This document shows positions 44,226 through 53,142 of a DNA stretch of 64,000 bases, piece after piece. Position 1 is the stretch's first letter, and every line of letters starts with the position of its first letter. Under the pieces are notes generated by a model, which ran no database searches, was not told where the DNA came from, and was given only the letters and a program-made list of their open reading frames with translations. Origin of the DNA: Gordonia mangrovi. GTDB lineage: Bacteria; Actinomycetota; Actinomycetes; Mycobacteriales; Mycobacteriaceae. A program made the translations under genes and the position numbers. The stretch is from NCBI RefSeq assembly GCF_024734075.1, contig NZ_CP102850.1, forward strand, positions 2,542,001 through 2,606,000. Direction: 5' to 3'.

Positions 44226-45596
44226 ATGCCGGACAATGAACCGAGTGTTCGACAGTCTGCAGCCCCCGCACCCCATCAGGGACCTCCGCCGATGACCGCC
44301 CCACCGCGCCCGGCCCAGGCGATGGCGATCTGGCTCGTCGGGCTCGCCGTCTACTTCGTCGCCGTGTTCCATCGCTCGTCGCTGGCCGTCGCCGGTCTGC
44401 TCGCGGCCGATCGCTTCGACATCACCGCGTCGCAGCTGTCGACGTTCGTGGTGCTGCAGCTGCTGATCTACGCGCTCATGCAGGTACCCGTGGGGCTACT
44501 GGTGGATCGGTTCGGACCGCGCCGGGTGCTGCTCACCGGCACGTTGATCCTCACCTGCGCGCAGCTGAGCTTCGCGTTCGCCGACAACTACGTGTGGGCG
44601 TTGTCGTCGCGATTCTTCGTCGGCATCGGCGACGCGATGACGTTCGTGTGTGTCCTGCGGCTGGTGACCGCCTGGTTCCCGGTCCGCCGCATCCCGCTGA
44701 TGACCCAGCTCACCGGGGTGTTCGGACAGCTCGGGGCGGTCGCCGCGGCGGTGCCGATGACGTGGGCGCTGTCGGCGTTGGGCTGGACACACGCCTACCT
44801 CGCCACCGCTGCGCTCGGGGCCGTGCTGCTGGTCGCCACGCTGGTGGTGGTCCGCGACTCCGTGGAGCAGCGCTCGATGTCGGGACCGATGCTCGGCCTG
44901 GCCGGCATCAAGGACAGCCTCGTTTCGTCGTGGGGGCACCCCGGCACCCGCCTCGGGTTCTGGATGCACTTCTCGACGCAGTTCAGCGCGACCGTGCTGG
45001 GCTTGCTGTGGGGGTACCCGTTCTTCGTCGAGGGACAGGGCGTCAGTTCGGCGGCGGCCGGTGTGCTGCTGACCATCATGGTGCTCTCGATCATGGCGTT
45101 CGGTCCCGTCTTCGCCGGGCTGATCACTCGATGGCCGTGGCATCGGTCGACCCTCGTGCTGCTCGTGGTCGCCTCGATCGCCGGGGCCTGGGCGGTGGTG
45201 CTGGCGTGGCCCGGACCGGCACCCTATTGGCTGCTGGTCATCCTGGTGGTGATCTGCGGCATGGGCGGCCCGGCGTCGATCATCGGCTTCGACCTGGCCC
45301 GCACGTCGAATCCGGTGGTCCGGGTCAGCACTGCCACCGGGATCATCAACCAGGGCGGATTCTTCGCCAGCCTCACCACTGTGGCGCTGATCGGCCTGAT
45401 CCTCGATTGGCGCACCCCCGACGACGTGGCGGGCTACCCCGCCGACGCCTTCACCTGGGCGATGTCGGCGCAGTTCCTGCTGTGGGGGATCGGCGTGACG
45501 CAGATCTGGCGCTATCGGCGCAAAGGCCGCGCGCGTCTACTGCGCGACGACCCGGAACTCTGGTCACAGCAGTCGGGTCGGCCGGTGCCGGGCTGA
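44226..45596 (+). CDS. Major facilitator superfamily transporter
   Basis: A 456-residue transporter with 12 predicted transmembrane segments. MFS hallmarks are GLLVDRFGPRRVLLTG between helices 2 and 3 and its weaker repeat after helix 8. It ends with a basic cytoplasmic tail. Start 44226 has GGAGG upstream; ATG 44292 at residue 23 gives a more conventional N-terminus. The substrate is unknown. It lies 33 bases after the second WS/DGAT. Confidence 0.85.
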   Translation: MPDNEPSVRQSAAPAPHQGPPPMTAPPRPAQAMAIWLVGLAVYFVAVFHRSSLAVAGLLAADRFDITASQLSTFVVLQLLIYALMQVPVGLLVDRFGPRRVLLTGTLILTCAQLSFAFADNYVWALSSRFFVGIGDAMTFVCVLRLVTAWFPVRRIPLMTQLTGVFGQLGAVAAAVPMTWALSALGWTHAYLATAALGAVLLVATLVVVRDSVEQRSMSGPMLGLAGIKDSLVSSWGHPGTRLGFWMHFSTQFSATVLGLLWGYPFFVEGQGVSSAAAGVLLTIMVLSIMAFGPVFAGLITRWPWHRSTLVLLVVASIAGAWAVVLAWPGPAPYWLLVILVVICGMGGPASIIGFDLARTSNPVVRVSTATGIINQGGFFASLTTVALIGLILDWRTPDDVAGYPADAFTWAMSAQFLLWGIGVTQIWRYRRKGRARLLRDDPELWSQQSGRPVPG

Positions 45597-45637
45597 GGGG
45601 TTCGGCTCGTGAGCTTGATCGCCACTCCCCGGAACTC

Positions 45638-46669
45638 CTACCCGAGACCGTTGGCGACGATGCTCTCCGCGGCGGCCACGATAGCCTCCGCCGAGGATCG
45701 CGGCGAGAAGCCGAGAACCTTTCTGGCCTTGTCGATCGTGATGATCTTCTGGAAACCGAGTTCGGCCGCAGCACCGCGCGCCTCCTCGGAGGACAATGCC
45801 ATCACGCGCACCACGAGTCCTGGGATGCGACGGGCCGGAACTCTGGATGCGCTGTCCCCGAGCGAATCCCGGAGGATCTTCGACACCTGTGACAATGCGA
45901 CCGCCGGTTCCGCGGCCGCGATCAGGAAGCGTTGCCCCGCGGCGTCCGGTGGTTTGATCGCCCCCACATGAGCCGCCGCGACGTCGCGCACGTCGACGAT
46001 CGGTATGTACATGTCGGGCAGACCCGCCATCTTGCCGGTCAACATGTTCTGGATGAGATGATTCGAGCCCGAGATGTCCTTGCCCATCAGCGGTCCCATG
46101 ACCGCCACCGGCTGCAGCGTCACCAACTCGGTGGTCCCGCCCTCGGCGCGGGTGAAGTCCCACGCGGCGCGTTCGGCCAGGATCTTGCTCTTGCCGTAGG
46201 CGTCCACGCCCGGACCGTCGAGCACTGACCAGTCCTCCTCGGTGAACGGTGCATGTGAACGCCCATGTCCGAATCCGACCGCGTGGAAAGCCGACGTGAG
46301 CACCACACGCCGTACGCCCGCATCCCGCGCGGCGCGCAGCACTCGCAGGGTCCCCTCCCTCGCCGGCGCGATGACATCGTTCTCGTCCTTGACCTTCCCG
46401 GGTTGCACGGGCGACGCGACGTGCAGCACCGCGTCGATGCCATTCACCGCGGCTGACCAGCCAACATCGTGCATGAGGTCAGCCTGGACGAACGTCAGCG
46501 CGTCGCCGCGGGACATGCCCGCAGCATCGAGGACGTTGCGGACCTGTGTCTCCTTCCGCATGTCGCGCACCGTGGTGCGTACGGAATAGCCCTGCTCGAG
46601 CAGTTGGAGGATGCAGTGGCCGGCGATGAAGCCGGAGCCGCCGGTGACAAGAATGGTGTCTGTGGTCAT
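45638..46669 (-). CDS. NAD(P)-dependent epimerase/dehydratase (extended SDR, aldehyde reductase-like)
   Basis: A 343-residue extended short-chain dehydrogenase. The N-terminal GxxGxxG is in ILVTGGSGFIAGHCILQLLEQG, the catalytic YGKSK (YxxxK) is at about residue 160, and PVQPGKVKDEND resembles dihydroflavonol-reductase/aldehyde-reductase proteins. Start ATG 46669. It is divergent from an XRE-type regulator, a very common pairing; the regulator probably controls it. Confidence 0.88.
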   Translation of the reverse strand: MTTDTILVTGGSGFIAGHCILQLLEQGYSVRTTVRDMRKETQVRNVLDAAGMSRGDALTFVQADLMHDVGWSAAVNGIDAVLHVASPVQPGKVKDENDVIAPAREGTLRVLRAARDAGVRRVVLTSAFHAVGFGHGRSHAPFTEEDWSVLDGPGVDAYGKSKILAERAAWDFTRAEGGTTELVTLQPVAVMGPLMGKDISGSNHLIQNMLTGKMAGLPDMYIPIVDVRDVAAAHVGAIKPPDAAGQRFLIAAAEPAVALSQVSKILRDSLGDSASRVPARRIPGLVVRVMALSSEEARGAAAELGFQKIITIDKARKVLGFSPRSSAEAIVAAAESIVANGLG

Positions 46670-46760
46670 GGGATCGAGGATGTCCGGCCGGTCGTGGCCG
46701 GTCCAGATCCCCGCGAACACTGGTACTCGCAGGGACAGGCTCCGGGTGGCCTCGGGGGTT

Positions 46761-46773
46761 ACCGTGACACGGT
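46761..46773. promoter_or_regulatory. Perfect palindrome ACCGTG-A-CACGGT at the regulator start
   Basis: The 13-base palindrome lies in the 102-base space between the epimerase and the XRE regulator and overlaps the proposed GTG start codon of the latter (46772). This position is suited to autoregulation and control of the divergent gene. Confidence 0.6.
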
Positions 46774-47626
46774 GCCCGATGATCACAATCTGCTCGGTGA
46801 GTACCTTCGTGCGCGCCGCGAACTGGTGACCCCGGATCGGGTCGGCATCCCGGTCCTCACGTCGCGGCGCGTGCCTGGCCTGCGACGCGAAGAGGTTGCG
46901 ATGCTCGCCGGTATCAGTGCCGAGTACTACCTGCGTCTGGAGCAGGGGCGCGACCGCAACCCGTCGGTGCAGGTACTGCAGGCGATCGCCCGGGTGCTCC
47001 AGCTCGACGACGACAGTTACCTGCTCTCGCTGGTCGCCGAACGTCCTCGACGCACGGTGCGACGTACTCGCCGCGAGACCGTACCGCCATCCACTGCGAG
47101 ATTCGTAGCGCATCTGCCGTACCCGGCGTTCATCGAAGGCCGCTACCTCGATGTGCTCGCCGCCAATCCGTTGGCGACCGCGCTCTCACCGCGGCTGCGG
47201 GTTGGCCGCAACCGGCTGCGCGACATCTTTCTCGATCCTGCCGAGCAGGCGTTGTTCTCACATGGCGAAGCCGCAGCGGGCGCGCTCGTCGCCGGTTTCC
47301 GCCAATCAGTCGGTACTGACATCGACGATCCGCGCTACATCGAACTCGTCGGTGAGGTGTCGCTGGCGAGTCCACTGTTCCGGACGCTCTGGGCGCGTCA
47401 CGACGTCAAATCGCGGACCGGCGCCGCCGTCACGTTCAACCATCCCTCGGTCGGCGAACTCCGCCTGGACAGAGAGAAGCTCGCGGTCAGTGGAGCCGAC
47501 GGCTTGATGCTGGTCGCCTACCACGCCGAGGTCGGCTCGGCTGACGCGGAGAAGTTGCGGCTGCTATCCGCGCTCGCCGAGCCGGCGGCACCCGAGATCG
47601 GTTCGCAGGACGCCGATCACCGCTGA
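46772..47626 (+). CDS. XRE-family regulator with MmyB-like ligand domain
   Basis: A 284-residue protein. The N-terminal helix-turn-helix contains VPGLRREEVAMLAGISAEYYLRLEQGRDRNPS, typical of the MmyB-like group, and the C-terminal 180 residues match the MmyB ligand-binding domain (YPAFIEGRYLDVLAANPLATAL, FNHPSVGELRLDREKL). GTG 46772 is the only plausible start that preserves the domain; earlier sequence is antisense to the epimerase. Ligands of such regulators are often fatty acids; that is family knowledge. Confidence 0.88.
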   Translation: MPDDHNLLGEYLRARRELVTPDRVGIPVLTSRRVPGLRREEVAMLAGISAEYYLRLEQGRDRNPSVQVLQAIARVLQLDDDSYLLSLVAERPRRTVRRTRRETVPPSTARFVAHLPYPAFIEGRYLDVLAANPLATALSPRLRVGRNRLRDIFLDPAEQALFSHGEAAAGALVAGFRQSVGTDIDDPRYIELVGEVSLASPLFRTLWARHDVKSRTGAAVTFNHPSVGELRLDREKLAVSGADGLMLVAYHAEVGSADAEKLRLLSALAEPAAPEIGSQDADHR

Positions 47627-47644
47627 GAGACGCCGCGACTCCTG

Positions 47645-48796
47645 CTATGGGTGTGCCGCGAAGAACTGCTGCGTGATCGACAGGAACTCGTCCGGCTTGT
47701 CCAGGTGGGTGACGTGCTCGGCGTCGATGCGGCGGTAGGTGCCGTTGCGCAGCAACGACATCGCCTGGTCGGCGTCGTTCTGATCCATTGCGCCGTACAG
47801 GATGTCGCCGTCGGTCCAGGAGAAGTTCGCGTGCAGCAGCAACGACGGCACACTGATCTTGCTCAGCGCCTCGGCGTGATCGAAGCCCCTGTTCCAGGTG
47901 CCGCGATAGAACGCGGAGCCGAACCGCGGATCGTACTGGTGGTCCATCCCGCGTAGGAACAGGCGGATCATGTCGTTGCCGACGATGTCGAGTTCGACCG
48001 GTTGGCCGGGCCGGATCAGGCGCTGAGCCTTGACCGCCTCCGTGAGGACCACTGACGATCCGGGGAAGACGTTCTGGTCGAAGAACTCTCGGCTGTCGTT
48101 GATCCAGAACAGTAGGAAGTCGTCGACCGGGTGGCGCACGGCCTTGTCGCTGGATGCGAAGTCGCGATAGGCGATGGTCTTCTTGATCCGCGGATACTCC
48201 GACGAGAACAGCGGCGGGTCCTCGAGTACGGTCGCCTTCACCAGATCGGCGCGGTTGGCCGCCAACCACACGGTCAACAGTCCGCCGGACGAGTTGCCGG
48301 TGAGGTAGGCCGGTTCACCGACGACCGATTCGAGGAACGCTGCCAGGTCCGCGCCGATCCGGTGGGCAGTCATGGGATAGCCGTTCGGTACCCGGGTGGT
48401 GCCATGGCCCTGATAGTCGATGTCGAAGACGTGGAAGCTCTTCGCCAGGGTCGGCAACACACGGCTGTAGGAGAACCAGTCCATCTGTTGTGCGTGGAGC
48501 AGAATCAGCGCCGGACCGTTCGCAGGGCCTTCGCGGAAACTGAACTGCACGCCATTGACCGTCGCACTCTTCGCCTGGAATCCGGCGCGGGCAGCCGCCG
48601 CATGCCACGGCGCATCGACGGCGAACCCGGTGGGGAGCACTTTGTTGACCGGCGGTGCGGCGCGGCCGTAGCCGGCGCCGCTGAAGGCGGCGCCCGCTCC
48701 GATGATCGCGCCGCCGGCCAGCAGGACTCGGCGCCGACTGAGGGCGCGGGCTCGGCCGGTCGGGCTGTTCATCGCGTGCTGAGTTGTCACACCCAC
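47645..48796 (-). CDS. Tat-exported alpha/beta hydrolase
   Basis: A 383-residue protein with a twin-arginine signal (LSRRRVLLAG then an Ala/Gly-rich stretch to about residue 46). The hydrolase core shows LLHAQQMDWFSYS, nucleophile Ser in GNSSGGLL and His in DAEHVTHLDKPDEF. Possible starts are GTG 48796, GTG 48790 and ATG 48772; AAGGTG favours 48790. It is divergent from the amidohydrolase gene. Both are probably co-regulated. Confidence 0.85.
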   Translation of the reverse strand: MGVTTQHAMNSPTGRARALSRRRVLLAGGAIIGAGAAFSGAGYGRAAPPVNKVLPTGFAVDAPWHAAAARAGFQAKSATVNGVQFSFREGPANGPALILLHAQQMDWFSYSRVLPTLAKSFHVFDIDYQGHGTTRVPNGYPMTAHRIGADLAAFLESVVGEPAYLTGNSSGGLLTVWLAANRADLVKATVLEDPPLFSSEYPRIKKTIAYRDFASSDKAVRHPVDDFLLFWINDSREFFDQNVFPGSSVVLTEAVKAQRLIRPGQPVELDIVGNDMIRLFLRGMDHQYDPRFGSAFYRGTWNRGFDHAEALSKISVPSLLLHANFSWTDGDILYGAMDQNDADQAMSLLRNGTYRRIDAEHVTHLDKPDEFLSITQQFFAAHP

Positions 48797-48810
48797 GCAC
48801 CTTACTGGCC

Positions 48811-48839
48811 GATTTCGACAGAAGTGACGATTTCGGCAG
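48811..48839. promoter_or_regulatory. Direct repeats GATTTCGRCAG between divergent genes
   Basis: Two 11-base copies, GATTTCGACAG (48811-48821) and GATTTCGGCAG (48829-48839), are 18 bp apart in the 123-base divergent space between the Tat hydrolase and the amidohydrolase. They may be operator half-sites for an unlinked regulator. Confidence 0.4.
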
Positions 48840-48919
48840 GTTCTGGTGATATTCTCAGCGTCGTCTCATGCGCGGAGCCGGTCTGTGCTGGTCAAGGGAA
48901 TGAGAGGGGATCGCTGGCG

Positions 48920-49915
48920 ATGAGTGGGCTGCCACCGACGGGTGACTCGATTACGCCTTCGCTGATCGACGTGCACAGCCATTTCCTCCCCGACTGGTAT
49001 GTCGAGGAGGCGGTGCGCGGCGGTTTCTCGACACCGGACGGGATGCCGGCGTGGCCGACCTGGAACGCCGACGATCACCTCCGTCTGATGGACGATCTCG
49101 GAATCGGCCGATCGCTGCTGTCGCTGTCGACGCCCGGGGTGAGTGTCGTCGGACCCGAAGACGCTCCTGCCCTTGCCGCGCGGGTCAACGATTCGGCCGC
49201 CAGTGTGGTGGCACGATTCCCCGACCGCTTCGGATTCCTGGCGACCCTCCCGCTGCCTGATGTCGTGTCGGCGTCAGCCGAAGCGCATCGTGCTCTCGAT
49301 ATTCTCGGGGCGTCGGGCGTCATCCTGCAGACCCACACGCACGGTACGTATCTCACCGACCCAGGGCACGATGCCGTGTGGGCGGTACTTGCCGAACGCC
49401 AGGTACCCGTCCTGCTGCACCCGACCTCTCCACCCGGGTGGGAGGCGACGTCCTTGGGTCTTCCGCGGCCGATGATGGAGTTCTTCTTCGACAGCGCCCG
49501 GGTGGTTTCCGCTCTGCTGCTCGGCGGACTGCTCGACCGACACCCGGGCCTGCGGCTGATCGTTCCGCATTGCGGAGGGGTGTTGCCGCTGCTCGTATCG
49601 CGTGTGACGACGTTCCAGCAGGGCCTGCGTTTCCTCGCGCCCGCAGGCGACCCCGCAGTCGATGCCACCGATGTTCGCGATGCCCTCGGCTCGTTGTGGT
49701 GGGATCTCGCCGGTTCGCCGGACGAGGTGGCTTTCGGCGCGCTGGCGCCACACGCCGACCGCGGCCGAGTGGTCTACGGCAGCGATTTCTGTTTCACCCC
49801 CGAGTTCGCGGTGCGCGCGCAACAGGATACCCTGGATCGGTCATGGCATACCTTCTGCGACAGCGGTTCCTGGCGTCAGGTGACCGGGGCGAACGCAGCC
49901 GAACTGATGGGGTGA
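48920..49915 (+). CDS. Metal-dependent amidohydrolase (gamma-resorcylate decarboxylase/ACMSD-like)
   Basis: A 331-residue TIM-barrel hydrolase/decarboxylase. Metal ligands: DVHSHFLPDWY (HxH), LLHPTSPPGWE (His), IVPHCGG (His) and YGSDFCF (Asp). Start ATG 48920 has GAGAGGGGA nine bases upstream. Related enzymes decarboxylate aromatic or amino-muconate acids. The last 40 bases overlap, on the other strand, the remnant of a jetD gene. Confidence 0.85.
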   Translation: MSGLPPTGDSITPSLIDVHSHFLPDWYVEEAVRGGFSTPDGMPAWPTWNADDHLRLMDDLGIGRSLLSLSTPGVSVVGPEDAPALAARVNDSAASVVARFPDRFGFLATLPLPDVVSASAEAHRALDILGASGVILQTHTHGTYLTDPGHDAVWAVLAERQVPVLLHPTSPPGWEATSLGLPRPMMEFFFDSARVVSALLLGGLLDRHPGLRLIVPHCGGVLPLLVSRVTTFQQGLRFLAPAGDPAVDATDVRDALGSLWWDLAGSPDEVAFGALAPHADRGRVVYGSDFCFTPEFAVRAQQDTLDRSWHTFCDSGSWRQVTGANAAELMG

Positions 49916-50280
49916 CTACTGGCTCGGGTGTCCCGATCCATCAGCACCGACTCGGTCTGCGGCAGCCAGGCACGCATGCGGTCGAGGATCGCGAAGCCGT
50001 GGGTGTCGAGGTCACCCCAGTAGCGGATGGGCACAGCGGCGAGCCAGGGCAGGCACCCGATTCGATCCACCTCGAAGCCTTTGCCCCACAGCACCACACC
50101 ATTGTCGGGGACGTCGACACTCAGGTAGGTGATCTCGTTCTCGATCACGAGTGCACTGCGTGGCGTCAGCTCGAGCTGCGCGAGTTCGTCGGCGCGCACC
50201 GTGAGCTCGGTCAGTGGTGCGGGCAACCCCAACGACGCCGCAAACCGCAGGCGCACGAACTCGGGTTTGCCGTGCGGGCA
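49876..50280 (-). pseudogene. Remnant of Wadjet component JetD (DUF2220 C-terminus)
   Basis: The minus-strand frame from 50280 (after TGA 50283-50281) to 49876 encodes the C-terminal toprim-like part of JetD: GKPEFVRLRF, SALVIENEITYLSV, VVLWGKGFEVDRIG, RYWGDLDTHGFAILDRMRAWLP and TESVLMDRDT. Homology stops at about 49927, where the frame runs into unrelated sequence opposite the amidohydrolase end. The N-terminal DUF3322 half and jetA-C are absent. Intact JetD is the plasmid-cleaving subunit of the Wadjet SMC defence system. Confidence 0.8.
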
Positions 50281-50356
50281 TCAACCGTAACGTCGTCTGG
50301 CGCTCATACCGCCCAGGGTATCGACGTCGGACGTCGGTGGGATCGCGCGAAAGCTG

Positions 50357-50578
50357 TCAGAGCAGCAGTGCCCACACGAACCGCAATCCGATGGCGGTGA
50401 ACCCGAGAATGGCGGTCGCCACCAGCCACCGCCGGGCGAGTCGATCGCCGGCGGACCGGTCGCGACCCGGACGCAGGTAGACATACGCCGCGGTGACCGC
50501 ACACGCGGTGGCCGCGGCGCCGGTGCCGAGCACCAGGAGCAGCATCACCACGTTCACCGTGTTGTCGAGTTCGCCCAT
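50357..50578 (-). CDS. Small two-pass membrane protein
   Basis: A 73-residue protein with two hydrophobic helices (about residues 8-36 and 49-72) joined by a basic loop (RPGRDRSAGDRLARR). GGAAGGTG lies about six bases upstream of the ATG at 50578. No domain is recognised. Confidence 0.65.
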   Translation of the reverse strand: MGELDNTVNVVMLLLVLGTGAAATACAVTAAYVYLRPGRDRSAGDRLARRWLVATAILGFTAIGLRFVWALLL

Positions 50579-50982
50579 CGGTCACCTTCCTGACGTGGGG
50601 TCCACTCCAGGGTGCCCAACTGGTGTCTCGCCATGTGCCCGGCCTCGCGGTCAGACGAGTTGTCGAACAGTGATGATTCCACTGGGTCGCGTCACGTCGA
50701 CTCCTCGATAGTCCTCGCTGAGCGCCTGGTCTCCCAGCACTGCCGCCACCAGGTCGGTACGCACAAGTCCCCGAACCAGCGATGGGTGTTGCTCGCGGCG
50801 ATCGCCGGTCACCAAGACCGATCTTTACGGCATGTCCACGCGAGGCATTAGAACGTGTTCTACGAAAAGTGTCGAAGCCGACTGGTCCGAGTATGCGCAT
50901 CGTGCGCTTGCCGTCACGGCGTACGATCTAGTATCAAAACAAGAACACGTTCTAGTCCGACTTCGTGCTGAAGGAGTCCTGC
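50579..50982 (+). promoter_or_regulatory. Intergenic region with two KstR-type boxes
   Basis: The KstR consensus is TnnAACnnGTTnnA. TAGAACGTGTTCTA at 50849-50862 matches fully. AAGAACACGTTCTA at 50941-50954 matches except for the first base. The second ends 28 bases before the start of the nitropropane dioxygenase-like gene, the first 120 bases before it. No gene is seen in the remaining sequence. Confidence 0.75.
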
Positions 50983-52107
50983 ATGCACACCCCGATCTGC
51001 GATGAACTCGGTATCGAGTTCCCGATCTTCGCGTTCACCCACTGCCGCGACGTGGTGGTCGCGGTCAGCAAGGCGGGCGGGTTCGGGGTTCTCGGTGCCG
51101 TCGGGTTCACACCCGAGCAACTCGAGATCGAGCTGAACTGGATCGACGAGCACATCGGCGACCACCCCTACGGCGTCGACATCGTCATCCCGAACAAATA
51201 CGAAGGTATGGACACGAACATGTCCGCGGAGGATCTGACGAAGATGCTCCAGTCCATGGTGCCGGCCGAGACACTCGACTTCGGCCGCAAACTGCTGTTG
51301 GACCACGGCGTTCCGCTGAACGAGGACGACGACAACTCGCTGCAACTGCTCGGCTGGACCGAGGCGACCGCGACACCGCAGGTGGAGATCGCGCTGCAGC
51401 ATTCGAAGGTCAGTCTGATCGCCAACGCACTCGGGACGCCACCGATCGACATGATCGAGAAGATCCACCAGGCCGGGCGGAAGGTGGCCGCGTTGTGCGG
51501 CTCTCCGCAGCAGGCACTCAAGCACGCCGACGCCGACGTCGACATCATCATCGCGCAGGGTGGCGAGGGTGGCGGGCACTGCGGCGAGGTGGGCTCGATC
51601 GTGTTGTGGCCGCAAGTCGTCAAGGCGGTGGCCCCACGTCCGGTGCTGGCCGCAGGCGGCATCGGCAGCGGCCAGCAGATCGCTGCGGCGCTTGCGCTCG
51701 GCACGCAGGGCGCGTGGACCGGATCGCAGTGGCTGATGGTGGAGGAGTCCGAGAACACACCGATCCAGCAGCAGGCCTACATCGACGCCGGCAGCCGCGA
51801 CACCGTGCGGAGCCGGTCGTTCACCGGAAAGCCGTGCCGGATGCTACGCAACGAATGGACCGAGGCGTGGGAGGACCCGAACAACCCGGACCCGTTGGGA
51901 ATGCCCCTGCAGTACATGGTGTCCGGGATGGCGGTGGCCGCCACTCACAAACATCCCGACGAGAGCATCGACGTGGCCTTCAACCCGGTCGGTCAGGTCG
52001 TCGGTCAGTTCCAGAAGGTGGAGAAATCGTCGGCGGTCATCGAGCGGTGGGTGCAGGAGTACATCGACGCCACCAGCGCTCTGGAGACGCTCGCGAACGC
52101 GATCTGA
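50983..52107 (+). CDS. Nitronate monooxygenase / 2-nitropropane dioxygenase-like flavoenzyme
   Basis: A 374-residue FMN TIM-barrel protein. N-terminal CDELGIEFPIF, the FMN-phosphate motif AQGGEGGGHCGE and AAGGIGSGQQIAAALALGTQGAWTGS are diagnostic. In mycobacteria, several such proteins belong to cholesterol or lipid catabolism rather than nitronate oxidation. ATG 50983 follows AAGGAG at seven bases; the in-frame GTG at 50965 is less likely. Two KstR-type boxes upstream suggest steroid-dependent expression. Confidence 0.9.
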   Translation: MHTPICDELGIEFPIFAFTHCRDVVVAVSKAGGFGVLGAVGFTPEQLEIELNWIDEHIGDHPYGVDIVIPNKYEGMDTNMSAEDLTKMLQSMVPAETLDFGRKLLLDHGVPLNEDDDNSLQLLGWTEATATPQVEIALQHSKVSLIANALGTPPIDMIEKIHQAGRKVAALCGSPQQALKHADADVDIIIAQGGEGGGHCGEVGSIVLWPQVVKAVAPRPVLAAGGIGSGQQIAAALALGTQGAWTGSQWLMVEESENTPIQQQAYIDAGSRDTVRSRSFTGKPCRMLRNEWTEAWEDPNNPDPLGMPLQYMVSGMAVAATHKHPDESIDVAFNPVGQVVGQFQKVEKSSAVIERWVQEYIDATSALETLANAI

Positions 52108-52134
52108 CGCGCTCGAGGGCCGGGCGCACCGTCG

Positions 52135-52941
52135 TCAGAGACGTCCCAGCAGCTCTGCCTTCTTGGCGGCGAATTCCTCGTCGGAGAGGATGCCGCGCTG
52201 GTGCAGTCCGGCCAGCGACTCGATGGCGTTGACGATCGACGTCGGATCCGCGGCGTCGCTGTCCATCTGAGGAGTGGACGGCATCGGGTCCTGCTGCGGC
52301 GCTGTCGGTTCCGGGTTCATCGGCGCTGGAGCGGAGTATTGGTCCTGCGACGGTTCACCGGCCGATCCGGGGGAGTTGGGCCCGCCCACCTCCGGCAGAC
52401 TCGAGACGTCGAAGGTGCCGTACTGGCTGGTGAACGTCAACGAGCCCGACGGGCCGCCCTGTTGCTGTTGCACACCGCCGATGTTGTGGTCACCGGTGTC
52501 GTAGATGCGCACGAGCCCACCGTTGTCGATGGCCAGACGGCGGGTGCTGGGGAAGATGGCGTAGCGGGACTGGTTCTGGCCACCGCTCGAGCTCGGGACG
52601 CCGAGCTCGTCGGGCCACCAGTTGTTCGAGGTGAAACCGCCCTGTGCAGCCGTCGGCAGCGGCGGGAACACCCTGGTGGTGGCCAGCAGTTGGGAGAGCT
52701 CGTTGCACAGCGCATCAACGCGCGCCTTGAGTGCGTTGTCGAACATGTTGCCGACCATCGTCATGCCGCCGCGCATCCATTGGCCCGACCCGCCGAGCTC
52801 GGGGATGGAGAACTGGGCCATGGTCCCGCCCCCCGCATTGACGGCCACCAGCATGGAGACCACCGCGTCGTAGGAGAGCCCGTGGCGCTGCGCCACGTCG
52901 GCGATGGCGGCGTCGGCTTCGGGGGTGAGCGCTTGATTCAT
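52135..52941 (-). CDS. SHOCT-domain protein of unknown function
   Basis: A 268-residue protein. A soluble N-terminal region (about 1-130) is followed by a Gln/Gly and Pro/Ser-rich linker and a C-terminal SHOCT helix pair (LAGLHQRGILSDEEFAAKKAELL). SHOCT tails usually promote oligomerisation. Start ATG 52941 has AAGGACT upstream. It is convergent with the flavoenzyme gene, 27 bases away. Confidence 0.75.
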   Translation of the reverse strand: MNQALTPEADAAIADVAQRHGLSYDAVVSMLVAVNAGGGTMAQFSIPELGGSGQWMRGGMTMVGNMFDNALKARVDALCNELSQLLATTRVFPPLPTAAQGGFTSNNWWPDELGVPSSSGGQNQSRYAIFPSTRRLAIDNGGLVRIYDTGDHNIGGVQQQQGGPSGSLTFTSQYGTFDVSSLPEVGGPNSPGSAGEPSQDQYSAPAPMNPEPTAPQQDPMPSTPQMDSDAADPTSIVNAIESLAGLHQRGILSDEEFAAKKAELLGRL

Positions 52942-53142
52942 GTGGCGAGTCCTTTGTCGAGATACCCACCGAGCGTACACATGGGAGCAGGTGTTCATCC
53001 GGCTGCGGACGGCTTCACGCCGTCGACCAGTCCTCGACGGAGTAACGGCCCGATGAACACGTCGCTACGCGGCTCGTCGCGCGCCCGGGAAGCCGCTGGG
53101 AATGCCCAGGCAATAGCACGAAAATCCGCGAGATGGCTCGTC

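Noticed and set aside
50849..50954. SOS (LexA) boxes
   Set aside because: The half-sites GAAC and GTTC are separated by two bases, not four; the KstR pattern TnnAACnnGTTnnA fits better.
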